DNA of 6,643 bases from an uncultured Oscillospiraceae bacterium. Its GTDB lineage: Bacteria > Bacillota > Clostridia > Oscillospirales > Oscillospiraceae. Position numbers and translations under genes: made by a program. Below are positions 1 through 5,550 of the stretch, piece after piece. The notes beneath the pieces were generated by a model that had not been told where the DNA came from, did not search any database, and worked only from the letters and a program-made list of their open reading frames with translations. How positions within the stretch are numbered: position 1 is the stretch's first letter; each line of letters opens with the position of its first letter. The stretch covers positions 1-6,643 of the forward strand of contig CAKTVN010000093.1 of NCBI GenBank assembly GCA_934623545.1. The letters are read 5' to 3'.

Positions 1-1478
1 CCGCGGTTCTTGTCCAGCCGCGCCTCGATGACGCTGCCCTTGCCCGCGCGGTTCGGGTTTGCCTTGAGCTCTTCCATTTCTGCGGTCAGGATGACGGTCT
101 CCAGCAGCTCGTCGACGCCCTGACCGGTCTTTGCGGAGATCTTGCAGACCTCTGTCTCGCCGCCCCACTCGGCAGGCGTCAAGCCGTGCTCGGTGAGCTG
201 CGTCAGGATGCGGTCGGGGTTCGCCCCGTGCTTATCCATTTTATTGACGGCGACGATGATCGGGATATTCGCCGCCTTGGCGTGGTTGATCGCCTCGATG
301 GTCTGCGGCATGATGCCGTCGTCCGCCGCGACGACCAGGATCGCGATATCGGTGCACATCGCGCCGCGCGCGCGCATTTCGGTGAATGCCGCGTGACCCG
401 GCGTATCGAGGAAGGTGATGGGCTGACCGTTGATCTTGACGGTGTACGCGCCGATGTGCTGCGTGATGCCGCCCGCCTCTCCGGCGGCGACCTTCGCATG
501 GCGGACATAGTCCAGAAGCGAGGTCTTGCCGTGGTCGACGTGACCCATGACGACGACGACCGGCGGTCTCGTCACGAGCTCGTCCGCGGTATCCTGATGG
601 TCGTCGAAGAGCTTTTCCTCGATCGTGACGACGACCTCACGCTCGACCTTACAGCCGAGCTCCACCGCGACAAATTCCGCCGTGTCAAAGTCGATGGTCT
701 AGTTGACGCTCGCCATGACGCCGTTTTTCAGGAGGCACTTGATGACCTCCGCGGCGGTCTTCTTCATGCGCGAGGCAAGCTCGCCCACCGTGATCTCGTC
801 CGGGATCTTGACGACCAGCTGCGCCTTCTTCGCGATCTCGAGCTGGAGCCTGCGCATCTTCTCCTGCTCCTCCGAGCGGGACTTGCTGCCGAACTTCTTC
901 GCCTGCTGCTGCTTTTTGTTTTTGTTGCCGATCTTCTGCTTGCCGCTCTGATAATTCTGCACGCGCTCGGAGACCAGCGAATCGACGCGGTCGTCATAGC
1001 GGTCGGCGTTGACCGTGACGGCGCTGGTGTCGATCACGCGGCGCTCGCGCTTGCGCTCGGGCTGCGGCTGCTGCGGCTTCTGGGCGGACGCGTTCTGCTG
1101 CGGGCGCTGCTGCGGCTGCGCGGGTCTCTGCCCCGGCTGAGCCTGCGGCTGCTTCTGTGCGGCAGCGGGCTGCTGCGCGGGCTTTTGCGGCTGCGCGGCG
1201 GGTGCGGCGGTCTGCGGCTTCTGCTCGGGCGCGGGAGCGGGTGCGGGTGCGGGCGCTTCCTGCTTCTGCTTCGCGGCGGCGAAGACCTCTTCCAGCGACG
1301 CGATCTGGTGCGTCTGCGTGATATAATCGAAAATAACGTTCAGCTGTTCCTCAGACAGATTCTGGGAGCTGCTCTTCGGCTTGGGGAAGAACTTCCCAAT
1401 GACCTCGATGACGTCCTTGGCGGGCATCGCAAAGTCGTCCGCAACTTCCTTGATCTTATACTTGATTTCTAGACTCAT
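1..1478 (-). CDS. infB: Translation initiation factor IF-2, partial at the 3' end and interrupted by an in-frame amber codon
   Basis: IF-2 is the GTPase that places initiator fMet-tRNA on the 30S subunit and promotes 50S joining in the cytoplasm. The start is the ATG at 1478, preceded by GGAGG with 7 nt spacing; an ATG at 1499 would translate the ribosome binding site. An N-terminal IF2_N-like segment (about residues 1-55) leads into a low-complexity Pro/Ala/Gln linker (about 75-150) and a basic stretch, then a second IF2_N segment (about 220-275). The G domain follows: G1 GHVDHGKT at 312-319, G3 DTPGH at 358-362, G4 NKMD at 412-415, G5 SAK at 448-450. The gene continues beyond the left edge, so the C-terminal fMet-tRNA-binding domains are not visible. 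Codon 260 is TAG, where the family would suggest Gln (one C-to-T change from CAG). The frame is open on both sides, so this is one gene with a nonsense codon and not two genes. It is last of the visible operon. Confidence 0.95.
699..701 (-). other. In-frame TAG codon inside infB
   Basis: The coding strand reads AAC TAG ACC in the middle of the second IF2_N segment (…[19 protein letters not shown]…). CAG would restore the sense reading with a single transition. No insertion or deletion is present, because the same frame gives the G-domain motifs downstream. The seven complete genes in the window end in TAA or TGA and none ends in TAG. Confidence 0.9.
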
Positions 1479-1495
1479 ACAGCCACCTCCTGTGA

Positions 1496-1909
1496 TCACT
1501 TTCCATGTCTGACGTTGTTCCGATGCGCTTTTTCCTCCTGACGGCGCTTTTTAATGCGGTCGGTCTGCCGCTGAAGCTCCGCGAGGATGGGCTCATACTG
1601 TTCGCTTTTTTCAAGCGTCTGCAAAAATGCCAGCGCCATCGGCGCGTCGGTAAAGGCGCACAGCGCGCAGGCGTTGCAGCCGAGCGCGGCGCCGAGTTCT
1701 TCCTTTGTATACGGTGCGCAGATGTAGGGCGGTTTGCCGCTGCGGCAGAACGAGCGCGCGCGGCGGAAGGTATGGTCTCCCGCGTCCTTTGCAATGAGCA
1801 GGAGCCTTGCGTGTCCGGCGCGGCAGGCGATGCCGACCGGCTCCTCTCCGACCTCCGCGAGCCGCCCTCTTCGGGCAAGCCCCAGAAGGCGCAGCGACTT
1901 ATCCTCCAT
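1496..1909 (-). CDS. ylxQ: YlxQ, L7Ae/L30e-family RNA-binding protein
   Basis: This 137-aa protein has the L7Ae/L30e fold signature of the ribosomal-protein-like YlxQ family. It opens with KSLRLLGLARRGRL, has a central LLLIAKDAG segment, a TKEELGAALG motif, and ends the domain with a FTDAPMALAF segment. The family binds kinked RNA; the precise role of YlxQ is not settled. The last roughly 40 residues form a charged, probably helical tail (IKKRRQEEK) that makes it longer than the usual roughly 100 aa. The start at 1909 is chosen because GGAGGA lies 8 nt upstream and the conserved domain begins there. That start lies inside the end of ylxR, an 11-nt overlap that suggests coupled translation. 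The stop is TGA, 17 nt upstream of infB. The position between ylxR and infB is the standard Firmicutes arrangement. Confidence 0.9.
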   Translation of the reverse strand: MEDKSLRLLGLARRGRLAEVGEEPVGIACRAGHARLLLIAKDAGDHTFRRARSFCRSGKPPYICAPYTKEELGAALGCNACALCAFTDAPMALAFLQTLEKSEQYEPILAELQRQTDRIKKRRQEEKAHRNNVRHGK

Positions 1910-2174
1910 GTGCTTCGTCCTCCATCGCGGCGAGCAGCGCGTCGTAGATCTCCGGCGCGACCGCGCAGTCAAACGCGCGCTCAAGCGCCTTCGCCTTGCG
2001 CGCCCGCTTCAGACACTCCGTGTTCGGGCAGAGATACGCGCCGCGTCCGGGCGCCTTGCCGCGGAAATCCAGCGAAAGCGCCCCCTCCGGGGAGCGGACC
2101 ACACGCACGAGCTCCTTCTTCGGCTTCATTTCCCGGCAGCCGAGGCACTGGCGCATGGGGATCTTTTTCTGCAT
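1899..2174 (-). CDS. ylxR: YlxR (DUF448) family RNA-binding protein
   Basis: A 91-aa small basic protein with the family hallmarks: PMRQCLGCREMKPKKELVRV near the N-terminus, an RGKAPGRGAYLC motif in the middle, then a CLKRARKAKALERAF helix. In Bacillus subtilis YlxR has been described as a regulator of gene expression and, more recently, as an RNase P modulator (RnpM); whether that role holds here is an inference. The ATG at 2174 has GGGAGG 8 nt upstream. It lies 35 nt after the nusA stop, and its last codons contain the start and ribosome binding site of ylxQ. The stop is TAA. Length and motifs are normal for the family. Confidence 0.93.
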   Translation of the reverse strand: MQKKIPMRQCLGCREMKPKKELVRVVRSPEGALSLDFRGKAPGRGAYLCPNTECLKRARKAKALERAFDCAVAPEIYDALLAAMEDEAHGG

Positions 2175-2209
2175 CGATGTCGCCTCCCTTTCTCAGCGGT
2201 CTGCGGTAG

Positions 2210-3331
2210 TTACGCCTCTTTCTGCGCTTCCTCGGACGGCTGCTCCGGAGTCTGCTCCGGCTCGTCCGTCTCTTCAAATTCCTTCGCCTGCGAAGCGGGC
2301 TTGATGTCGATCTTATAGCCGGTCAGGCGCGCGGCGAGGCGGGCGTTCTGCCCCTCCTTGCCGATGGCGAGCGAGAGCTGATCGTCCGGGACGATCACGC
2401 GGCACGCCTTTGCCAGCCCCGGCAGCACCGTCACGGAAACAACGTCCGCCGGGCTGAGCGCGGAGGCGATGAACTGCGACGGATCCTCGGACCAGACGAC
2501 GATGTCCATCTTCTCGCCGTGCAGCTCGTTGACGACGGCGCCGACGCGTCCGCCTCTCGGTCCGACGCACGCGCCGACCGGGTCGACGTTCTCTTCTGCG
2601 GCATAGACCGCGAGCTTGGTGCGCGAGCCTGCCTCACGGGCGATGGACTTGATCTCCACCGCGCCGGACGCGATCTCGGGGACCTCGAGCTCAAACAGCC
2701 GCTTGACCAGACCCGGATGGGTGCGCGAGACGATGATCTGCGGACCGCGCGTCGAGCGGCGGACCTCCACCACGTAGACGCGGATGATGTCGCCCTCTTT
2801 ATAGCGCTCGCCATGGACCTGCTCGGAGGCGGCGAGCATGGCGTCGGTCTTGTCGCTGCCGCCGCCGATGCGAACGATCATATCGCCCGTGTCGGGCAGG
2901 ATGCGAAGGACCGTCGCGGTCAGGATCTCATGCTCCTTCGACGAGAAGGCATCGAAGACCATGCCACGCTCCGCCTCACGGATGCCCTGAATGATGACCT
3001 GCTTGGCGGTCTGGGCGGCGATGCGCCCGAAGTCCTGCGTTTTGACGTCGACGTTGACAAGATCCCCGAGCTGCGCGTGCTTGTTGATCTTCTGCGCCGC
3101 GTCGAGCGAGATCTCGGTCGCGGGCGTCAGCACGTCGTCGACGACCTCCTTCTGCACGTACATATGCATATCGTTGCCCTCGACCTCGACAAACACATTG
3201 TCCGTGTAGCCTTCCTTGTCCTTTTTATAGGCGGCGACCAGCGCCTGCGTGATCTTCTCGACCATGTAAGCCTGCGGGATGCCGCGCTCCTTCTCGAGCT
3301 GCGCCAGAGCGGCGAAAATTTCGGCGTTCAT
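2210..3331 (-). CDS. nusA: Transcription termination/antitermination protein NusA
   Basis: NusA binds RNA polymerase and nascent RNA, modulating pausing, termination and antitermination. The 373-aa product matches the short Gram-positive form. In order: the N-terminal polymerase-binding domain (about 1-125, MNAEIFAALAQLEKERGI), an S1 domain (about 135-200), KH1 (about 215-280, GPRG loop at 257-260) and KH2 (about 305-345, GKEG loop at 324-327). An acidic Glu/Pro tail occupies 351-373; the Proteobacterial C-terminal acidic repeats are absent. The ATG at 3331 is chosen because the protein then begins exactly as family members do and AGGAGG lies 12 nt upstream, a slightly long spacing; the upstream in-frame TTG at 3355 would overlap the rimP stop and is less likely. 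rimP ends 20 nt before the start. The stop is TAA. NusA is a plausible regulator of its own operon through the leader described upstream of rimP. Confidence 0.97.
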   Translation of the reverse strand: MNAEIFAALAQLEKERGIPQAYMVEKITQALVAAYKKDKEGYTDNVFVEVEGNDMHMYVQKEVVDDVLTPATEISLDAAQKINKHAQLGDLVNVDVKTQDFGRIAAQTAKQVIIQGIREAERGMVFDAFSSKEHEILTATVLRILPDTGDMIVRIGGGSDKTDAMLAASEQVHGERYKEGDIIRVYVVEVRRSTRGPQIIVSRTHPGLVKRLFELEVPEIASGAVEIKSIAREAGSRTKLAVYAAEENVDPVGACVGPRGGRVGAVVNELHGEKMDIVVWSEDPSQFIASALSPADVVSVTVLPGLAKACRVIVPDDQLSLAIGKEGQNARLAARLTGYKIDIKPASQAKEFEETDEPEQTPEQPSEEAQKEA

Positions 3332-3351
3332 TTTTTCCAGTTTCCTCCTCG

Positions 3352-3804
3352 TCAAAAATCCACGTGAAGCCGCACCATCGCGACCTCATTTTTCTCAAAG
3401 CGTTTTTCTGCTCCGGCAGTCTCGATGCTGACCGCGCCGCCGTCATAGCCGGTCAGCGTGCCGGTATATTCCTTCGCGCCGTCCTTTGCGGTATAGAGCC
3501 GGACAGTCACGGAGCTTCCCATGAACTGCGCAAAGTCGGACGGGCGCTTGAGCTGGCGCTCGAGTCCCGCCGAGCAGACCTCGAAGCTGTAGCTGTCGGG
3601 GATGGGGTCCTTCTCATCCAGGATCGGGTCGACCGCGCGCGAGATCGCCTCGCAGTCGGAGATGTCGACGCCGCCCTCCTTGTCGATGTAGAGCCGCAGA
3701 AACCACTCGCCGCCCTCGCGGACGTATTCCACATCCCAGAGCGAGCAGCCGTGCGCCTGTACGATGGGCTCGGAGAATTCCCACACCTGCTGTGTGATCT
3801 TCAT
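3352..3804 (-). CDS. rimP: Ribosome maturation factor RimP
   Basis: RimP assists maturation of the 30S subunit. The 150-aa product has the normal family length. The N-terminal alpha/beta domain (about 1-83) contains the family signature around VDPILDEKDPIPDSYSFEV followed by CSAGLERQL, and the C-terminal SH3-like domain (about 85-150) holds the VTVRLYTAKDGAKEYTGTL strand region. The ATG at 3804 is preceded by AAGGGTG with short spacing. A 15-codon upstream in-frame extension to 3849 runs through the leader hairpin and is rejected as start. The gene is first in the operon, followed by nusA after 20 nt. The stop is TGA. Its ribosome binding site can be paired into a leader hairpin (3812-3832), which suggests control of initiation, although only the sequence supports this. 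Confidence 0.95.
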   Translation of the reverse strand: MKITQQVWEFSEPIVQAHGCSLWDVEYVREGGEWFLRLYIDKEGGVDISDCEAISRAVDPILDEKDPIPDSYSFEVCSAGLERQLKRPSDFAQFMGSSVTVRLYTAKDGAKEYTGTLTGYDGGAVSIETAGAEKRFEKNEVAMVRLHVDF

Positions 3805-3811
3805 GAAAACA

Positions 3812-3832
3812 CCCTTTCTCAGCAAGAAAGAG
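3812..3832 (-). promoter_or_regulatory. Alternative leader hairpin pairing with the rimP ribosome binding site
   Basis: In the minus-strand RNA CUCUUUCU (3832-3825) can pair with AGAAAGGG (3819-3812) across a 5-nt loop, with one G-U pair. The second arm contains the AAAGGG ribosome binding site of rimP. The first arm overlaps the last four bases of the hairpin at 3829-3852, so the two structures compete. Confidence 0.4.
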
Positions 3833-3852
3833 TGGGGAAGATTCCCCACTCT
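3829..3852 (-). promoter_or_regulatory. Terminator-like hairpin in the rimP leader
   Basis: AGAGTGGGGAA and TTCCCCACTCT form perfect 11-nt arms around a 2-nt centre (10 bp plus a 4-nt loop when folded as RNA). On the minus strand the hairpin is followed by TTCTT, a weak U-rich tail. It lies between the promoter and the rimP ribosome binding site, where a leader attenuator would sit. A DNA-binding operator is an alternative reading of the same palindrome. Confidence 0.6.
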
Positions 3853-3853
3853 C

Positions 3854-3868
3854 TAGTAAAACTTACTA
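3854..3868 (-). promoter_or_regulatory. Small hairpin at the start of the rimP leader
   Basis: TAGTAA and TTACTA flank a 3-nt loop just after the predicted transcription start. It is AT-only apart from two G-C pairs and may be incidental. Confidence 0.25.
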
Positions 3869-3881
3869 TAAGAATATCTGC

Positions 3882-3910
3882 ATTATAGCATCCGTATGCC
3901 GGAAATGCAA
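3882..3910 (-). promoter_or_regulatory. Probable sigma-A promoter of the rimP-nusA-infB operon
   Basis: On the minus strand TTGCAT (3910-3905) is separated by 17 nt from a consensus TATAAT (3887-3882). A TG one base upstream of the -10 (3890-3889) makes it an extended -10. Transcription would start near 3875, giving a leader of about 70 nt before rimP. The flanking DNA is AT-rich. Confidence 0.75.
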
Positions 3911-4024
3911 GCGATTTCTCAGAAAAAGCGGTGAAAATTCCGTAAATATTTATGTTTTTTTCGCCGGAAGACGGAAAATTTCAAAATTCGACCGTGCTTT
4001 GGGCTGTAAAAAGCGCTCCGGATG

Positions 4025-4043
4025 TGTTATGATATGTTATACT
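4025..4043 (+). promoter_or_regulatory. Possible promoter of the membrane-protein pair
   Basis: Two extended -10 candidates occur in tandem on the plus strand: TGtTATGAT (4025-4033) and TGtTATACT (4035-4043). The first has a weak TGTAAA at -35 (4005-4010, 17-nt spacing); the second has no convincing -35. Either would give a short leader of about 40-50 nt before the ATG at 4088. The surrounding 3853-4087 region is AT-rich and holds no gene. Confidence 0.45.
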
Positions 4044-4087
4044 GAGCTACAGAAAAATTTTCGGAACGATTCCGGGGAGGATAGATC

Positions 4088-4819
4088 ATGGAGAAAAAGC
4101 TGGGCGCTCTGCCCACTACAGTTCTGACGGCAGTCTGCGCGCTGACCGGATTCCTGCTCCGCAGCGCAGAGCGCAGCGGCGGCAGCGCGACGGGACTGAT
4201 CGTATGCAGCATCGTCGTGACGCTCGCGCTGCTGGCGCTCAGCCTCACCTTCTGGAAGGAGCGGGATTACGCGCGCATCTTTGCAAGGTCGCTTCCCGAC
4301 GCGGCAGCCTCCGGGCTCGGAGCGGCGCTGATGCTGATCGGCGGCGTGCTCTGCGCGATCGAAAACGGCGGCATCCTGCGCATCCTCGGCGTGCTCGGCG
4401 CGGTCTCCGCGCTGCTGCTTCTGCGCGCGGCGGCGCTCCGCTGGTCGCAGGAGAAGCCCTCCGCCTGGTGGCACGCGCCGATCATCGTGTTCTGCTTCCT
4501 GAAGCTCTTCTATGACTACCGGCGCTGGATGCTCGACCCCGTGATCCTGGATTACTGCTTCGCGCTTTTTGCCATGATCTGCTTTATGTTCGCCTATTAT
4601 CATGCGGCGGCGTTCTGCTTTGACCGCGGCAAGCGCCGCGCGCTGCTGTTCTTCTCGATGGCGGGTGTCTACTACGGCGCGGTCGCGCTGCGCGGCGCGG
4701 ACACGATGGACGCGCTGTTCTACGCGGGCTGCATTTTGAATCTGGTCGCCTGCGTGTGGCAGGCAAGCGCCGTGAAGGAGGCATCCGAGCAGCCCGGCTC
4801 CGCGCCGGAGCAGGCATAA
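4088..4819 (+). CDS. Polytopic membrane protein of unknown function (243 aa)
   Basis: I do not recognise the family. The protein is mostly hydrophobic, with about eight possible membrane segments near residues 9-24, 36-55, 72-91, 95-114, 129-144, 153-172, 184-201 and 208-225, and a short polar C-terminal tail rich in Ser, Glu, Pro and Ala. The loops are small and basic or acidic (WKERDYARIF, FDRGKRRA); no catalytic, transporter or nucleotide-binding motif is visible. The ATG at 4088 has GGGGAGG with 7 nt spacing, so the start is well supported. It is divergent from rimP across a 283-bp gap and is followed after 12 nt by a second small membrane protein, so the two are probably co-transcribed and may act together at the cytoplasmic membrane. 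The stop is TAA. Confidence 0.8.
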   Translation: MEKKLGALPTTVLTAVCALTGFLLRSAERSGGSATGLIVCSIVVTLALLALSLTFWKERDYARIFARSLPDAAASGLGAALMLIGGVLCAIENGGILRILGVLGAVSALLLLRAAALRWSQEKPSAWWHAPIIVFCFLKLFYDYRRWMLDPVILDYCFALFAMICFMFAYYHAAAFCFDRGKRRALLFFSMAGVYYGAVALRGADTMDALFYAGCILNLVACVWQASAVKEASEQPGSAPEQA

Positions 4820-4831
4820 GGAGGAGAAGCT

Positions 4832-5119
4832 ATGGGCGGATTTCTTACGAAGCTGTTCGCGCCGTGGAAGGCGGGCGCGCTGTTTGAAAGCGAAGCGGAC
4901 TATCAGGAGTTTCTGCTGCGGCGCAACCGGCTCCTGAACGCCGTGCGCACGGTCCTGTTTGCCATCGCGGCGGTCTGTCTCATCCTCGCCTATGCCACGG
5001 ACCGCAAGCTCTATAATTATATTGCAGTCGGCGTGCTGGTGGTCGCGCTCGGTGCGTCGCTCGTCATCATTCAGAACGAAAAGCAGCTGCCTGAGGAACT
5101 CCGGAACTTGTCAAAATAA
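4832..5119 (+). CDS. Small two-helix membrane protein of unknown function (95 aa)
   Basis: This small protein has a polar N-terminal third (about 1-35, FESEADYQEFLLRRNRLLN) followed by two probable membrane helices at about 36-55 and 61-81, and a short charged tail ending in LPEELRNLSK. No family is recognised. A strong ribosome binding site, GGAGGAG, lies 5 nt before the ATG at 4832, and the previous gene ends only 12 nt upstream, which argues for an operon and for a real gene despite its size. The TAA stop lies inside the loop of a hairpin (5105-5131), so the final codons double as part of the transcript end structure. A helper or subunit of the upstream membrane protein is a guess from position only. 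Confidence 0.75.
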   Translation: MGGFLTKLFAPWKAGALFESEADYQEFLLRRNRLLNAVRTVLFAIAAVCLILAYATDRKLYNYIAVGVLVVALGASLVIIQNEKQLPEELRNLSK

Positions 5120-5133
5120 ATTTGACAAGTTTT
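5105..5133 (+). terminator. Hairpin terminator overlapping the 3' end of the 95-aa gene
   Basis: AACTTGTCAAA (5105-5115) and TTTGACAAGTT (5121-5131) form a perfect 11-bp stem around ATAAA, followed by TT and C. The stop codon TAA sits in the loop. The stem is AT-rich for a terminator and the U-tail is short, so termination may be inefficient. It directly abuts the repeat element that starts at 5133. Confidence 0.5.
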
Positions 5134-5334
5134 CAAACGCGATTCGCGTCGCTGCCATCGCGTTTGAAAAGGCTGCGTGCCGCGTCGTCGAAACAAACTG
5201 CACATCCCTCGCTTCCGCGCGGGGCGCGAAAGCTCGTCCGTTTCGTTGTTTCTCCTCTCCAAATATGAATCGCTGCGCTGGATTCATATTTGGTTTTTAT
5301 GGTGTTGATTTTGATCCACACTTGCGGCACGTAA
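5133..5334 (+). repeat. Structured intergenic repeat, copy 1
   Basis: The element opens with a hairpin TCAAACGCGA (5133-5142), 15-nt loop, TCGCGTTTGA (5158-5167); the pairing extends 3 bp outward with TTT/AAA. Then comes AAAGGCTG and an 8-bp stem CGTGCCGC (5176-5183) closing with GCGGCACG (5324-5331), preceded by CCACACTT (5316-5323) and followed by TAA. Inside this closing stem are three palindromes: GAAACAA/TTGTTTC (5190-5196 and 5246-5252) enclosing a GC-rich hairpin (5211-5233, one mismatch), and a perfect 13-bp hairpin (5259-5293, loop GCTGCGCTG) followed by a run of T. It shares the outer modules with copy 2 at 6535 but has a different, longer interior. Orientation is given relative to copy 2; the element may act on either strand. 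No protein is plausible here. Confidence 0.75.
5259..5298 (+). terminator. 13-bp hairpin with T run inside repeat copy 1
   Basis: CCAAATATGAATC (5259-5271) and GATTCATATTTGG (5281-5293) pair perfectly around the loop GCTGCGCTG and are followed by five T. This has the form of an intrinsic terminator on the plus strand, and would be a second or backup stop for the upstream operon. It may equally be just a module of the repeat. Confidence 0.4.
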
Positions 5335-5363
5335 AGTGTTTTATCCGACACCGCAGCGTTCAG

Positions 5364-5387
5364 AAAAAGTGCCGGTGGCACTTTTTT
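5364..5387 (+). terminator. Bidirectional intrinsic terminator-like hairpin
   Basis: AAAAAGTGCC (5364-5373) and GGCACTTTTT (5377-5386) form a perfect 10-bp stem with a 3-nt loop. A T run lies on both strands, so it can work in both directions. It stands between the repeat and the leader of the downstream gene. Confidence 0.65.
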
Positions 5388-5550
5388 AGCGCAGGCTGAA
5401 GCGGCTATGCCGCGAAGGGGAACCGATTGGCACGAAGAGCCGTGCGCGGCGGAGCCCTGCGAGGTTTTTATGCCCTGCGCGGCTGCAAGAGGAGCCGCAG
5501 CAGAAACAATCGTCGCTGCCGCCGCGCGGCAGACGCAAGGAGGTCACATA
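5388..5550 (+). other. Non-coding GC-rich leader with nested inverted repeats
   Basis: This stretch completes the 431-bp gene-free interval from 5120. No promoter matching sigma-A is evident in it. It holds a hairpin GCGGC-tat-GCCGC (5401-5413), an alternative GCCGCG/CGCGGC pairing (5409-5414 with 5445-5450) that encloses GCACG/CGTGC, and an outer GCAGG/CCTGC pairing (5391-5395 with 5456-5460). Nearer the gene a 7-bp hairpin CTGCCGC/GCGGCAG (5516-5532) stands 4 nt before the ribosome binding site AAGGAGGT (5537-5544). An in-frame extension of the downstream gene back to 5407 exists but has Ala/Arg/Cys-rich content unlike the gene and is not taken as coding. Confidence 0.45.

Noticed and set aside
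186..1472. Long plus-strand open frame opposite infB
   Set aside because: It is antisense to a clear IF2 sequence, is Leu/Arg/Asp-rich as expected from reversed GC-rich codons, and has no domain or ribosome binding site support.
699..1478. infB as two separate genes or a frameshifted pseudogene
   Set aside because: The frame is unchanged on both sides of the TAG and the protein sequence is continuous with IF2, so a single substitution explains it; the remaining operon genes are intact.
2519..3367. Plus-strand open frame opposite nusA
   Set aside because: NusA on the minus strand has complete S1 and KH domains; the plus frame has only composition-driven Asp/Leu/Arg content.
3352..3849. Longer rimP starting at 3849
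   Set aside because: The extra 15 codons lie in the leader palindrome, have no ribosome binding site, and precede the normal RimP N-terminus.
5071..5381. Small minus-strand open frames over repeat copy 1
   Set aside because: They translate the palindromes: the peptide FQTRWQR(R/S)ESRL appears from both repeat copies (also near 6535-6575), showing repeat-derived spurious translation and not a protein family.
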